Positions 49,869 through 57,459 of a stretch of 64,000 bases of DNA are shown here, piece after piece. The notes beneath the pieces are model-generated. The model searched no databases and had not been told where the DNA came from. It saw nothing but the letters and a program-made list of their open reading frames with translations. Every line of letters begins with the position of its first letter. Positions within the stretch are counted from its first letter, which is position 1. The translations under genes and the position numbers were made by a program. Source of the DNA: Tamaricihabitans halophyticus (GTDB taxonomy: Bacteria; Actinomycetota; Actinomycetes; Mycobacteriales; Pseudonocardiaceae); the NCBI RefSeq assembly GCF_004340875.1, contig NZ_SLXQ01000009.1, positions 124,001-188,000 on the forward strand. The letters are read 5' to 3'.

Positions 49869-49886
49869 TTCAGTGAATTAACTGAA
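49869..49886. promoter_or_regulatory. TTCAGT-N6-ACTGAA palindrome upstream of asnB
   Basis: Exact 6-bp arms in an AT-rich 97-bp gap between asnB and the upstream response-regulator gene (both minus strand). It is about 40 bp before the asnB start, a suitable place for an operator. Confidence 0.45.
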
Positions 49887-49925
49887 ACGTACGGGTAACC
49901 AAGGCAACAAAATCAATTGATCATT

Positions 49926-50579
49926 TCATCGGTCGTCGGCGACGATCCCATGCCGAACGGCGAGCACCGCGAGCCGCACCCGGTTATCGCAGCCGGTCTT
50001 CGTCATCAGGCTCGCCACGTGCGTTTTCACCGTGGTCACCCCCATGTGCAGGTGCGCGCCGATCGCCGCGTTGGACCACCCGGCGGCGAGCAGTTCCCAT
50101 ACCGCCTGCTCCCGATCGGTTACCGAAGGCAGCTCGCCGGGCGCGGCTGCCTTCCGCGCACCCAGGGCCCGTTCGACCACTCGGCGTAACACCGGTGGTG
50201 AGAACGGTGACTCACCCCGCGCGGCCCTGTGCAGCGCGTCCAACAGCTCGGCGGGGGCCGCGTCCTTGGCGAGGAAGCCGCAGGCGCCGGCTGCCAGCGC
50301 GGCGTAAAGATGGTCGTCGTCATCGAAGGTCGTCAGCACCAGCACCCGGATCGCCGGCTGGTCGGCGCGGATGCGACTGGTCGCGCTGATCCCGTCCAAC
50401 CTGGGCATCCGTAGGTCCATCACCACGACGTCCGGGGTCGTGCTGGCGGCGAGCTCGATCGCCTCGATCCCGTCCGCCGCCTCGCCGACCACCTCGATAT
50501 CCGGGGCGGAGTCACACAACATCCGCAGACCGGCCCGCACGAGTTGCTGATCATCGACGAGCAGGACGTTAAGACTCAC
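49926..50579 (-). CDS. NarL/LuxR-type response regulator
   Basis: A 217-residue two-component regulator. The receiver domain (1-120) has acidic residues D9-D10, phospho-acceptor D55 in VVMDLRMP, Thr in LVLTTFDDD and Lys in FLAKDAAP. The C-terminal LuxR HTH (about 150-210) reads VTDREQAVWELLAAGWSNAAIGAHLHMGVTTVKTHVASLMTKTG. Its start overlaps the end of the histidine kinase gene by 11 bp. Targets are unknown; the neighbour asnB is a candidate only by position. Confidence 0.93.
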   Translation of the reverse strand: MSLNVLLVDDQQLVRAGLRMLCDSAPDIEVVGEAADGIEAIELAASTTPDVVVMDLRMPRLDGISATSRIRADQPAIRVLVLTTFDDDDHLYAALAAGACGFLAKDAAPAELLDALHRAARGESPFSPPVLRRVVERALGARKAAAPGELPSVTDREQAVWELLAAGWSNAAIGAHLHMGVTTVKTHVASLMTKTGCDNRVRLAVLAVRHGIVADDR

Positions 50580-51855
50580 TGGCCGCGCTCCTGCCGGTTG
50601 GTGCCTCGAGCCGCGCGCTCGGCCGGGGCAGCACCGCGAGCAGGCGGAACCCGTGCCCGGTCGGACCTGCCGTCAGGTGTCCACCAATCCGCTCGATCCG
50701 CTCGGCCAGCCCGAGCAGCCCATGGCCGCCGGTCACCGGTCCCCCTACCCGAGAGCCGAGCCCGTCATCGCGTACCTCGATGCGCACCTCGCCATTGTCG
50801 AACAGGCCGACGTCCAGCTCAGCTCGCGTCACCCCGTCGGCATGTTTGAGGGAGTTGGTCAGCCCCTCCTGGACCACCCGCAGTACGGCGAGCCGGCGCA
50901 TCGCGTCCAGCCGGTCCAGCTCACCATCGATCGATGCGCGCACCGCCAGCCCTGCCTGCTCGATTCGCCCTACCACCGCGTGTAGCGCGCTCGGCAGATC
51001 GCCAGGCTCCAGCAGCGGCGCATCCGGATCTGGATCCACGCTCGCCGGATCCCTGAGCACCGCGACCAGCTCGCGCAGATCGCCAAGTGCCGCGTTGCCC
51101 GTTTCGTAGACGTCATCGAGCACCTTGGTCATGGCCTGGTCGGTGCGCCCCACATGCCGGGCGACACCTACCCGCAGCACGATCGAGGCGATGTGATGGG
51201 CGACAATATCGTGCAGCTCCCTGGCGATCGCCGTGCGTTCGGCGCCCCGCGCCGCTCGCATCTCGGATTCCCGCAGCCGCTCGATTTCCCTGCGCTGCTC
51301 GTCGTACATCCGCATGAGCTTACGAATCGAACGCAAATACACCCCGAGCAACAGCGCGATAACCACCGGGACCAGCCCAGCGAAGAGAAGGTACAGCAGG
51401 TTCGGCGCCACATTTTCGAGTATTTCGCCGTTATTGCCGCTTGTGTCCTTTTCGGAGCCGGAGCTGGCCAGTCGGGTAACCGCGCTGAGCCTGGCAACGA
51501 GCAGCACGGCCACGCCAACGACCACCTGCCACCCCTTGCGCCGCATAGCCAGTTCGAGCAGCGCGAACATCGCCACGAGCGGCATCGCCGGTTCCACGCT
51601 GAGCTGCAGCTGGATGGACAGCGCGAGGATGCCGGCCTGCGCGCAGGTCACCAGCAGTGGCAGTGTTCCGCCGGCAAGGACAAGCAGGCCGGCCGCCGAC
51701 CCGACCGCCCAGTCCGCGGGGGCCGGTGCGGGACCTGGCCCATAGGCCATCGCCACGGTGCCGAGCGTGTAACCAAGCCCGAGGAACCGCACGGGGACAA
51801 CGTGAATCCGGCGTTGAAAAACGCGAAAACTCGGCATATCAGAAAGATAAGACAT
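50569..51855 (-). CDS. Sensor histidine kinase (HisKA_3/NarX-like)
   Basis: A membrane kinase of about 428 residues. Four or five N-terminal helices lie between about 20 and 170 with little external sequence, so it probably senses within or at the membrane. The dimerisation/phosphotransfer helix holds ERTAIARELHDIVAHHIASIV with the phospho-His. The HATPase domain has VVQEGLTNSLKHA (N box), EVRDDGLGS (G1) and GGHGLLGLAERIERIGG (G2). Overlap with the downstream response-regulator gene shows they form a pair. The start is uncertain among several ATG/GTG codons. Confidence 0.9.
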   Translation of the reverse strand: MSYLSDMPSFRVFQRRIHVVPVRFLGLGYTLGTVAMAYGPGPAPAPADWAVGSAAGLLVLAGGTLPLLVTCAQAGILALSIQLQLSVEPAMPLVAMFALLELAMRRKGWQVVVGVAVLLVARLSAVTRLASSGSEKDTSGNNGEILENVAPNLLYLLFAGLVPVVIALLLGVYLRSIRKLMRMYDEQRREIERLRESEMRAARGAERTAIARELHDIVAHHIASIVLRVGVARHVGRTDQAMTKVLDDVYETGNAALGDLRELVAVLRDPASVDPDPDAPLLEPGDLPSALHAVVGRIEQAGLAVRASIDGELDRLDAMRRLAVLRVVQEGLTNSLKHADGVTRAELDVGLFDNGEVRIEVRDDGLGSRVGGPVTGGHGLLGLAERIERIGGHLTAGPTGHGFRLLAVLPRPSARLEAPTGRSAASES

Positions 51856-51940
51856 ACCAGCCGTCCATTGTGGCATCACCAATCAAGCCGGCCCCAAGTA
51901 GGAGGCCATTTTGGACCACTGGCCGGTGACATGGTCCTCG

Positions 51941-51967
51941 AAACTGAGGCGCATTCAGTGAGTTTCT
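51941..51967. promoter_or_regulatory. GAAACTGA/TGAGTTTC inverted repeat in a divergent promoter region
   Basis: Arms at 51941-51948 and 51960-51967 match at seven of eight positions with an 11-bp spacer. The element is 16 bp before the start of the methyltransferase gene and 85 bp before the kinase gene, so it could control either. Confidence 0.32.
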
Positions 51968-51982
51968 GAGATCGTAGGGCGT

Positions 51983-52585
51983 ATGGCGACCACCTCCCGG
52001 GACATGCTTCGGTTCGTCTCCACAGCCGCACGCCGTCCGACCACTGTCGGCGCGATCGCGCCCAGTTCCGCTGGCCTTTGCGCGCGACTTGCCGCCGTGC
52101 TGCCACGAGGTGGCCAGCCAACGGTGGTCGAACTCGGCCCAGGGACCGGCGCCACCAGCGCGGCAATCGAGCAGCAGCTGCCGGCTGGCGGACGGCACCT
52201 CGGCGTGGAGTGCGACCCCGGCCTCGCCGCCTACCTACGCCGCTCGCAGCACCGGATGGAGGTCGTGCAGGGCGACGCCGCGGAACTGGGCCAACTGCTC
52301 GCCGAGCAGGGCGTGGACAAGGTGGACGTGATCATCAGCGGTCTACCCTGGGCGCTGTTCCCGCTTGAACAGCAGAACCAGATCCTGACACAGATCACCG
52401 AGGTACTCCGGCCGGATGGCGTGTTCACCTCGTTCGCCTATCTGCACGCACTGCCCACCGCGCGCGCCAAGCAGTTCCGCGCCAGCCTGCAGGCGCGCTT
52501 CGAAGAGGTACTGATCACCTCGCCGGTCTGGCGAAATGCCCCACCGGCACTGACCTACGTCTGCCGGCGCCCCATCACCGACTGA
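51983..52585 (+). CDS. Class I SAM methyltransferase, phospholipid N-methyltransferase-like
   Basis: A 200-residue soluble methyltransferase. Motif I is VVELGPGTGATSAAIEQ, preceded by TVGAIAPSSAGLCARLA, as in PmtA-type phosphatidylethanolamine N-methyltransferases and related rRNA dimethylase-fold enzymes. DVIISGLPWALFP fits the catalytic S/N-G-L-P-F/W block, and YVCRRP closes the fold. It may methylate a lipid headgroup; other substrates are possible. It is divergent from the two-component system. Confidence 0.82.
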   Translation: MATTSRDMLRFVSTAARRPTTVGAIAPSSAGLCARLAAVLPRGGQPTVVELGPGTGATSAAIEQQLPAGGRHLGVECDPGLAAYLRRSQHRMEVVQGDAAELGQLLAEQGVDKVDVIISGLPWALFPLEQQNQILTQITEVLRPDGVFTSFAYLHALPTARAKQFRASLQARFEEVLITSPVWRNAPPALTYVCRRPITD

Positions 52586-52603
52586 ACACAGCCGGCTGGC
52601 CGG

Positions 52604-52933
52604 TCAGCCATCGACCAGTTTGAGCCCGATGACGCCGGTCAGGATCAACCCGAGAAACGCGAGCCTGGCCGGCGAGACGGCCTCGCCGAACCACACCATG
52701 CCGGTCAGCGCCACCCCGCCCGCGCCGATGCCGACCCACACCGCGTAAGCCGTGCCCATCGGCAGGATGCGCAGGACCACGGCGAGCAACACCAGGCTAC
52801 TCGCCGCGACCAGCAAACCGACCGCGCTCGGTAACAACCGGCTGAACCCGTCGCCGAGCTTCAGCGCGGCCGCCCACACCAACTCGAGCAGCGCGGCGAC
52901 CAGTAACAGCGCCCAAGCCAGCGACGTACTCAA
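52604..52933 (-). CDS. SMR-family efflux protein
   Basis: A 109-residue, four-helix small multidrug-resistance protein. The membrane-embedded Glu is in LLLVAALLELVWAAALKL, and PMGTAYAVWVGIGAGGVALTGMVWFGE is the family block of the second and third helices. This group exports quaternary cations or guanidinium in exchange for protons. The SDR stop overlaps its start by 4 bp, so both are one transcript, probably controlled by the divergent TetR. Confidence 0.92.
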   Translation of the reverse strand: MSTSLAWALLLVAALLELVWAAALKLGDGFSRLLPSAVGLLVAASSLVLLAVVLRILPMGTAYAVWVGIGAGGVALTGMVWFGEAVSPARLAFLGLILTGVIGLKLVDG

Positions 52934-53664
52934 GCGTTTGCCCCACCATCCACGAGCACCGCGGTTCCCGTGATGGTGCGCCCGCCGGGACCGGCCAGAT
53001 GCGCGACGGTCGCGGCGACATCGTCCGGGTGGCCGTACCTGCCAAGGGCGGTGATCGCCCGCTGCCCCTCGGCAGCCGGACCATTCGCCGGGTTCATGTC
53101 GGTATCGGTGGACCCGGGATGCACCACGTTCGCGGTGATCCCGCGGGGCCCGAGGTCTCGCGCCAACCCCTTGGTCATGCCGAGCAAGGCAGCCTTGCTC
53201 GTGGCATACAGCGTGATGCCCGGTCCGGTCACCCGCTCCGCGAGGTTGCTGCCGATCGAGATGATCCGTCCGCCCTCGCCTAGGTACTCGGCGGTGGTTT
53301 GCGCGGCGAGCAGCGCGGCCCGCACATGGATGGCCAGCATCCGGTCGATCTCGGCGACAGTGAGTTCGCCGAGTGGGCGCTCACCGAAGATGCCCGCGTT
53401 GTTCACCAGGATGTCCAGCCGGCCGAACTCGCTCGCCGCCCGGCGCACCGCGGCGACGATCGCCTCGGGTTCCGCACTGTCCGCCTTGATCGCCAGCGCC
53501 CGCCGGCCGAGTTCGCCGATCGCCGTAGCCACCTGCCGCGCTGACTGCTCGTCGTTGACGTAGGTGAGCACCACGTCCGCGCCGTCACTTGCCAGTCGGT
53601 GCGCGATCGCCGCGCCCATCCCCCTGCTACCGCCGGTTACCAGCGCCACCTTGCCCGAAAGCAT
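52930..53664 (-). CDS. Short-chain dehydrogenase/reductase
   Basis: A 244-residue classical SDR. Cofactor loop TGGSRGMGAAIA, NNAG, catalytic Ser in ISIGSN and Tyr-x-x-x-Lys in YATSKAALLG are all present; PGSTDTDMN follows. The Ala-Asp after the second strand favours NADP. The ATG has AAGGAGG four bases upstream. It is co-transcribed with the SMR gene and divergent from a TetR gene, the usual self-contained stress module of actinobacteria and proteobacteria. Confidence 0.92.
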   Translation of the reverse strand: MLSGKVALVTGGSRGMGAAIAHRLASDGADVVLTYVNDEQSARQVATAIGELGRRALAIKADSAEPEAIVAAVRRAASEFGRLDILVNNAGIFGERPLGELTVAEIDRMLAIHVRAALLAAQTTAEYLGEGGRIISIGSNLAERVTGPGITLYATSKAALLGMTKGLARDLGPRGITANVVHPGSTDTDMNPANGPAAEGQRAITALGRYGHPDDVAATVAHLAGPGGRTITGTAVLVDGGANA

Positions 53665-53686
53665 TCCGCCTCCTTTTTGTGTTGAT

Positions 53687-53705
53687 CGATACATAATTAC
53701 TATCG
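53687..53705. promoter_or_regulatory. CGATA-N9-TATCG operator between the SDR and TetR genes
   Basis: Exact 5-bp arms (53687-53691 and 53701-53705) around an AT-rich centre (CATAATTAC) in the divergent intergenic region. It lies 23 bp upstream of the SDR start and 69 bp upstream of the TetR start. Confidence 0.5.
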
Positions 53706-53773
53706 GGACTAGAATGCGTGGTCAAGATGTTTATATATCGAGTGACACAGAATACGGTGAAACGGAGCGAACG

Positions 53774-54373
53774 ATGACCGCACGCGGCCGACCACGCGCC
53801 TTCGATCGAGACGAGGTGCTGGACAAGGCCATGCGACTGTTCTGGGAGCGCGGCTACGAGGCCGTCGCGCTCGCGGATATCACCGCGGTCACCGGGATCA
53901 ACTCACCCAGCCTCTACGCGGCGTACGGCGCAAAGGAGGAGTTGTTCCGCGCCGCGGTGCGGCGCTACAACGAGCAGGGCAGCCCGGTCCAGAACGCGCT
54001 CGCCACCCAACCGACCGCCCGGCTAACCATCGAGGTGATGCTGCGAGACAGCGCGCGAACGTACACCGACCCGGCCAATCCGCGTGGCTGCATGGTGGTG
54101 CTCGCCGCGACGAACTGCACCCAGGACAATGCCGCGATCCAGGACTTTCTCGCCGATTGCCGGCGCACCGACCGCGATCAGCTGCGCGATCGACTGGCTC
54201 GCGGGGTCACCGAAGGCGAGCTCCCGAAGGGCACCGATCCGACCGCGCTCGCGGACTTCTTCCACACCGTGCTCTACGGGCTGTCCATCCGGGCCCGGGA
54301 TGGCGCGAGCACCGCGGAACTATTGGCCATCGTCGATACCGCACTGGCCGCATGGCCACCGGAAACCGGCTAG
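53774..54373 (+). CDS. TetR-family regulator of the SDR-SMR operon
   Basis: A 199-residue regulator. The HTH is RGRPRAFDRDEVLDKAMRLFWERGYEAVALADITAVTGINSPSLYAAYGAKEELF (about 4-58), the YAAYG-type recognition helix common in TetR proteins next to SDR genes. The C-terminal domain carries ANPRGCMVVLAATNC, with Cys in a usual ligand-pocket place. GGAGCGA precedes the ATG. Divergence from the SDR/SMR operon and the palindrome between them make it the likely repressor of both. Confidence 0.88.
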   Translation: MTARGRPRAFDRDEVLDKAMRLFWERGYEAVALADITAVTGINSPSLYAAYGAKEELFRAAVRRYNEQGSPVQNALATQPTARLTIEVMLRDSARTYTDPANPRGCMVVLAATNCTQDNAAIQDFLADCRRTDRDQLRDRLARGVTEGELPKGTDPTALADFFHTVLYGLSIRARDGASTAELLAIVDTALAAWPPETG

Positions 54374-54476
54374 CCGGCAGCCCCTGCGCCCAACGATGCG
54401 GCCTCCCCCGCGCAAAGGTTGCCAATGGCAGGCATACTCACGGCCAATATGATCCTTCGCCAACCGGGAGGCATCC

Positions 54477-55496
54477 TTGGCATCGGCCGGCTCAAGGCCG
54501 CACCGTCGTCCAAAAGCGACGGATGTAGCAGCGCGGGCGGGAGTGTCTACCGCGACGGTATCCCTGGTGATCAACGGGAAGACCGGCGGAAGGGTGTCCA
54601 AGGAGACCGAGCAGCGGGTCCGCGCGGCCGTGGCGGAACTCGGCTACGTGGTCGACCCCGCGGCCCGCAGCCTGGTCACCGGGCGCAGGCACTGTGTCGC
54701 GCTGGTTGCCCCCGATGTGGCCAACCCGTTCTTTTCCCAGGTCGCTTCCGGTGTCGCCAGTGCGCTCGGCACCGACTACCGGCTGCTGCTCGCGGTGTCC
54801 GGCCCGGAGCGGGACAGCCCCGATCTCGAACAGCTGGTCGCCTTCGGCGTGGACGGCATCCTGCTCGACTTTCCCGGCACCGCGTTTGACACCGAAGGAC
54901 TGGACTGCCCGCTGGTGCTACTCGACGAGCCGACTGGACCAACGGATCGTTCCCGGGTCTACTTCGACACCCGGCCAGGAAGCCAGCAGTTGGTCGACCG
55001 GTTGGTCGACCTTGGACACCGGCAGATCGTCTATATGGACGCCAGCCGCCCGGGCAAATCCTTCGACACCCGGCGCAAGCAGGTGCTCGGCCGCTTGCGC
55101 CGCACCCAGGACGGTGTGCTGCATCGGGCCCGTTCGGACCTCGACCTGCGCGCGGCACGGGAATTGGTCACCGAGTCGTGGCCGGACTGGTCCGCGCGCG
55201 GGGTGACCGCGATCATCACCGCTACCGATGTACTCGCCTACGGCACCCTCAGCGCCCTGCATGACCTCAACGTTGCGGTTCCCACACAGGTATCCGTAGC
55301 CGCCTTCGACGATCTCCCGTTCGCGGAGATCACCGCGCCGGCGCTGAGCACCGTACGGCTTTCCGCCTTCGATCTGGGCGTCGAGTCCGCGCAGATCCTG
55401 CGCGAACACGTGGAGGACCGGACACTTCCGCCGCGTACCAGGTCACTGGACACGCGGCTGGTAGAACGTTCCTCGATCGGCCCCGCCGCCGGATGA
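54477..55496 (+). CDS. LacI-family transcriptional regulator of the psu/P450 cluster
   Basis: A 339-residue regulator. The N-terminal HTH and hinge are KATDVAARAGVSTATVSLVINGKTGGRVSKETEQRVRAAVAELGYVVDPAARSL. The periplasmic-binding-type sensor domain follows (VALVAPDVANPFFSQVASGV, GVTAIITATDVLAYGTLSALHDL, VSVAAFDDLPFAEI). The TTG start has GGGAGG five bases upstream. It directly precedes psuK. The two GTTAAA(C/G)GTTTAAC boxes at the next two promoters have the symmetry of LacI operators, so it should repress both in the absence of a nucleoside or sugar-phosphate inducer. Confidence 0.9.
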   Translation: MASAGSRPHRRPKATDVAARAGVSTATVSLVINGKTGGRVSKETEQRVRAAVAELGYVVDPAARSLVTGRRHCVALVAPDVANPFFSQVASGVASALGTDYRLLLAVSGPERDSPDLEQLVAFGVDGILLDFPGTAFDTEGLDCPLVLLDEPTGPTDRSRVYFDTRPGSQQLVDRLVDLGHRQIVYMDASRPGKSFDTRRKQVLGRLRRTQDGVLHRARSDLDLRAARELVTESWPDWSARGVTAIITATDVLAYGTLSALHDLNVAVPTQVSVAAFDDLPFAEITAPALSTVRLSAFDLGVESAQILREHVEDRTLPPRTRSLDTRLVERSSIGPAAG

Positions 55497-55502
55497 GTGT
55501 AG

Positions 55503-55532
55503 TTGCAAACTAATGCGTTAAACGTTTAACTT
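55503..55532 (+). promoter_or_regulatory. psuK promoter with LacI-type operator
   Basis: TTGCAA (55503-55508) and TAACTT (55527-55532) form a -35/-10 pair with an 18-bp spacer. The perfect palindrome GTTAAACGTTTAAC (55517-55530), with the central CG typical of LacI sites, overlaps the spacer and -10. The GTG of psuK follows the -10 by 6 bp, so the mRNA is probably leaderless. Confidence 0.75.
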
Positions 55533-55538
55533 GTTCAG

Positions 55539-56459
55539 GTGGCCGAACCTCCGCAACCAACCGATGCCACCCTCGGCGTCCTTGGTGACCTGCTCGAAGA
55601 CATCGTGGTCTGGTTAGATCAGCCACTCCGCACGGGAACCGACAACCCCGTCAGCATCCATCGCAGCCGTGGCGGCAGCGCGGCGAACGTGGCATCCTTC
55701 GCGGCCGAGCTGCTGCCGACCTCGTTCATCGGCAGGGTCGGCGCGGACCAGCTTGGCGACAGCCTCGTCGCCCACCTACGCGCGGCCAATGTGGACGTTC
55801 GAGCGCAGCGCGGCGGTCGCACCGGGAGCATCGTGGTACTCGTCGACGAACACGGGGAGCGCACCATGTTGCCGGACCGGGGCGCGGCGGCCGAGCTCGC
55901 CGAGGTGCCGACCAGCTGGCTGGACGGGATCGCGCTACTGCACGTACCCGCATACGCGTTCGCCGTCGAACCGAGCGCGCGGCACACCAGGCAGCTACTG
56001 CACACGGCTGCCGCCAGAGGCATCACGCTGACCATGGACGCTTCATCCACTGGCCTACTCGAGGATCTCGGCACCCGGCGATTCCTCGAGCTGGTTGCCG
56101 AGTTGCGCCCAGCCGTGTTGTTCGCCAACGCTTCGGAAGCCGAACTGCTCGGCCTCACCGAGGCCACCCCGCCGCCGGAAACCAGCTACGTGATCAAGAA
56201 CGGGGCCGCACCAACTACCATTGTGGACAGCAGCGGCAGCCGGCAGATCCCGGTACCACCCGCGCCAATCGCACGCGATACAACCGGCGCTGGCGATGCC
56301 TTCGCGGCCGCCTATCTGAGCACCCTGCTGCACGGCGGGAAGCCCGACGAAGCCGCCGAAGCCGGCCATCACCTCGCCGCCCAGGTGTTGCGCACCCCGG
56401 GGGCTGGCCGCTCCCGACACGCAGACCATTCGCCATCCCAGGAGGACACGGACCTATGA
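55539..56459 (+). CDS. psuK: PfkB-family kinase, probable pseudouridine kinase
   Basis: A 306-residue ribokinase-fold enzyme. GVLGDLLEDIVVWL begins the fold, RGGSAANVAS (44-53) is the substrate glycine loop, and the C-terminal DTTGAGDAFAAAYLS is the anion hole with the catalytic Asp. Many PfkB kinases look alike, but the 4-bp overlap with psuG makes pseudouridine the best substrate guess: pseudouridine plus ATP gives pseudouridine-5'-phosphate. The GTG start lies just behind a LacI-type operator-promoter without a visible ribosome binding site. Confidence 0.82.
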   Translation: MAEPPQPTDATLGVLGDLLEDIVVWLDQPLRTGTDNPVSIHRSRGGSAANVASFAAELLPTSFIGRVGADQLGDSLVAHLRAANVDVRAQRGGRTGSIVVLVDEHGERTMLPDRGAAAELAEVPTSWLDGIALLHVPAYAFAVEPSARHTRQLLHTAAARGITLTMDASSTGLLEDLGTRRFLELVAELRPAVLFANASEAELLGLTEATPPPETSYVIKNGAAPTTIVDSSGSRQIPVPPAPIARDTTGAGDAFAAAYLSTLLHGGKPDEAAEAGHHLAAQVLRTPGAGRSRHADHSPSQEDTDL

Positions 56460-57385
56460 GCACCGCACCGATCCGGCTCGGCACCGAGGTCGCGGACGCG
56501 CTGCGCGACCGAACCCCCGTAGTAGCGCTCGAATCCACCATATTCTCCACCCTTGGCCTGCCAAGCCCGCACAACGAGGAAGCGCTACGGCGCTGCACCG
56601 CGACGATCCGCGCGGCCGGTGCCGTGCCGGCGCTCACCGCCGTGCTCGACGGGCAATGGCGGGTCGGCATCGAAGCAGCGGAAACCGAGCGAATTCTCAG
56701 TGGTACCGCGAAAATCGCCGAACGCGACCTCGCCGTCGCCGCCGCGCGAGAATGGCCGGTTGGCGTCACCACCGTCTCGGCGACCGTGGCGCTGTGCCGG
56801 CTGGCGGGCGTGCAGGTGTTCAGTACCGGCGGGATCGGCGGGGTGCACCGTGGAGTGGAGCTCAGCGCGGACATCTCGGCCGACCTGGACGCGCTGGCCA
56901 ACAACCCGGTCGTCACCGTCTCCGCGGGCGCCAAGGCGTTCCTCGATCTGCCACGCACGCTGGAATACCTGGAAACCGCGGGAGTTCCGGTACTCGGCTG
57001 GCGGCACGACGACTTCCCCGCCTTCTACACCCGCTCGAGCGGGCTACGCGTGCCGCACCGGGTGTCCACAGCCGACGAAGTCGCGCGGGTACTGCGCATG
57101 CGCGCAAGGCCGAATACCGGCGTGCTGCTCACCGTCCCGATCCCCGCGGACAACGAGCTGGATCCAGCCGAACTACAGGAAAAGATCGACGCCGCGCTAC
57201 GTTCCTGCGCCGAGGAAGGCATCCGCGGCGCGGCGATTACCCCCTACGTGCTTGGCAAGCTGGAAGCCGAGACCGACGGCGCGAGCGTACCTGCCAACCT
57301 GGCACTCGCCGAGCACAACGCGAGCGTCGCGACCGAGGTGGCCACCTCGCTGGTGAAGCTTGCGGGCGAAGACGGGGATTCGTAG
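56456..57385 (+). CDS. psuG: Pseudouridine-5'-phosphate glycosidase
   Basis: A 309-residue enzyme splitting the C-C glycosidic bond of pseudouridine-5'-phosphate into uracil and ribose-5-phosphate. VVALESTIFSTLGLPSPHN holds the catalytic Glu (E26), SGTAKIAERDL and VFSTGGIGGVHRG are family blocks with the Lys residues and the metal/phosphate site, and VSAGAKAFLDLPRTLEYLET follows. It is full length. The ATG overlaps the psuK stop (ATGA). Uracil released here can be used by upp at 5 kb. Confidence 0.94.
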   Translation: MSTAPIRLGTEVADALRDRTPVVALESTIFSTLGLPSPHNEEALRRCTATIRAAGAVPALTAVLDGQWRVGIEAAETERILSGTAKIAERDLAVAAAREWPVGVTTVSATVALCRLAGVQVFSTGGIGGVHRGVELSADISADLDALANNPVVTVSAGAKAFLDLPRTLEYLETAGVPVLGWRHDDFPAFYTRSSGLRVPHRVSTADEVARVLRMRARPNTGVLLTVPIPADNELDPAELQEKIDAALRSCAEEGIRGAAITPYVLGKLEAETDGASVPANLALAEHNASVATEVATSLVKLAGEDGDS

Positions 57386-57397
57386 TATGCCAAGGAC

Positions 57398-57413
57398 GTT
57401 AAAGGTTTAACTT
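57398..57413 (+). promoter_or_regulatory. LacI-type operator upstream of the P450 gene
   Basis: GTTAAAGGTTTAAC (57398-57411) followed by TT matches the psuK box (55517-55532) in all but one base, including the TAACTT -10-like hexamer at its right end. It lies 13 bp after psuG and 47 bp before the P450 start. Confidence 0.72.
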
Positions 57414-57459
57414 TCCTGGTGCTCGCGGCTGTGCCGCAGCCACACAGATTGGTCAGGGT

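Noticed and set aside
48314-51855. asnB and the two-component system as one functional operon
   Set aside because: They lie on the same strand, but a 97-bp AT-rich gap with its own palindrome separates them, and neither sequence suggests a shared function.
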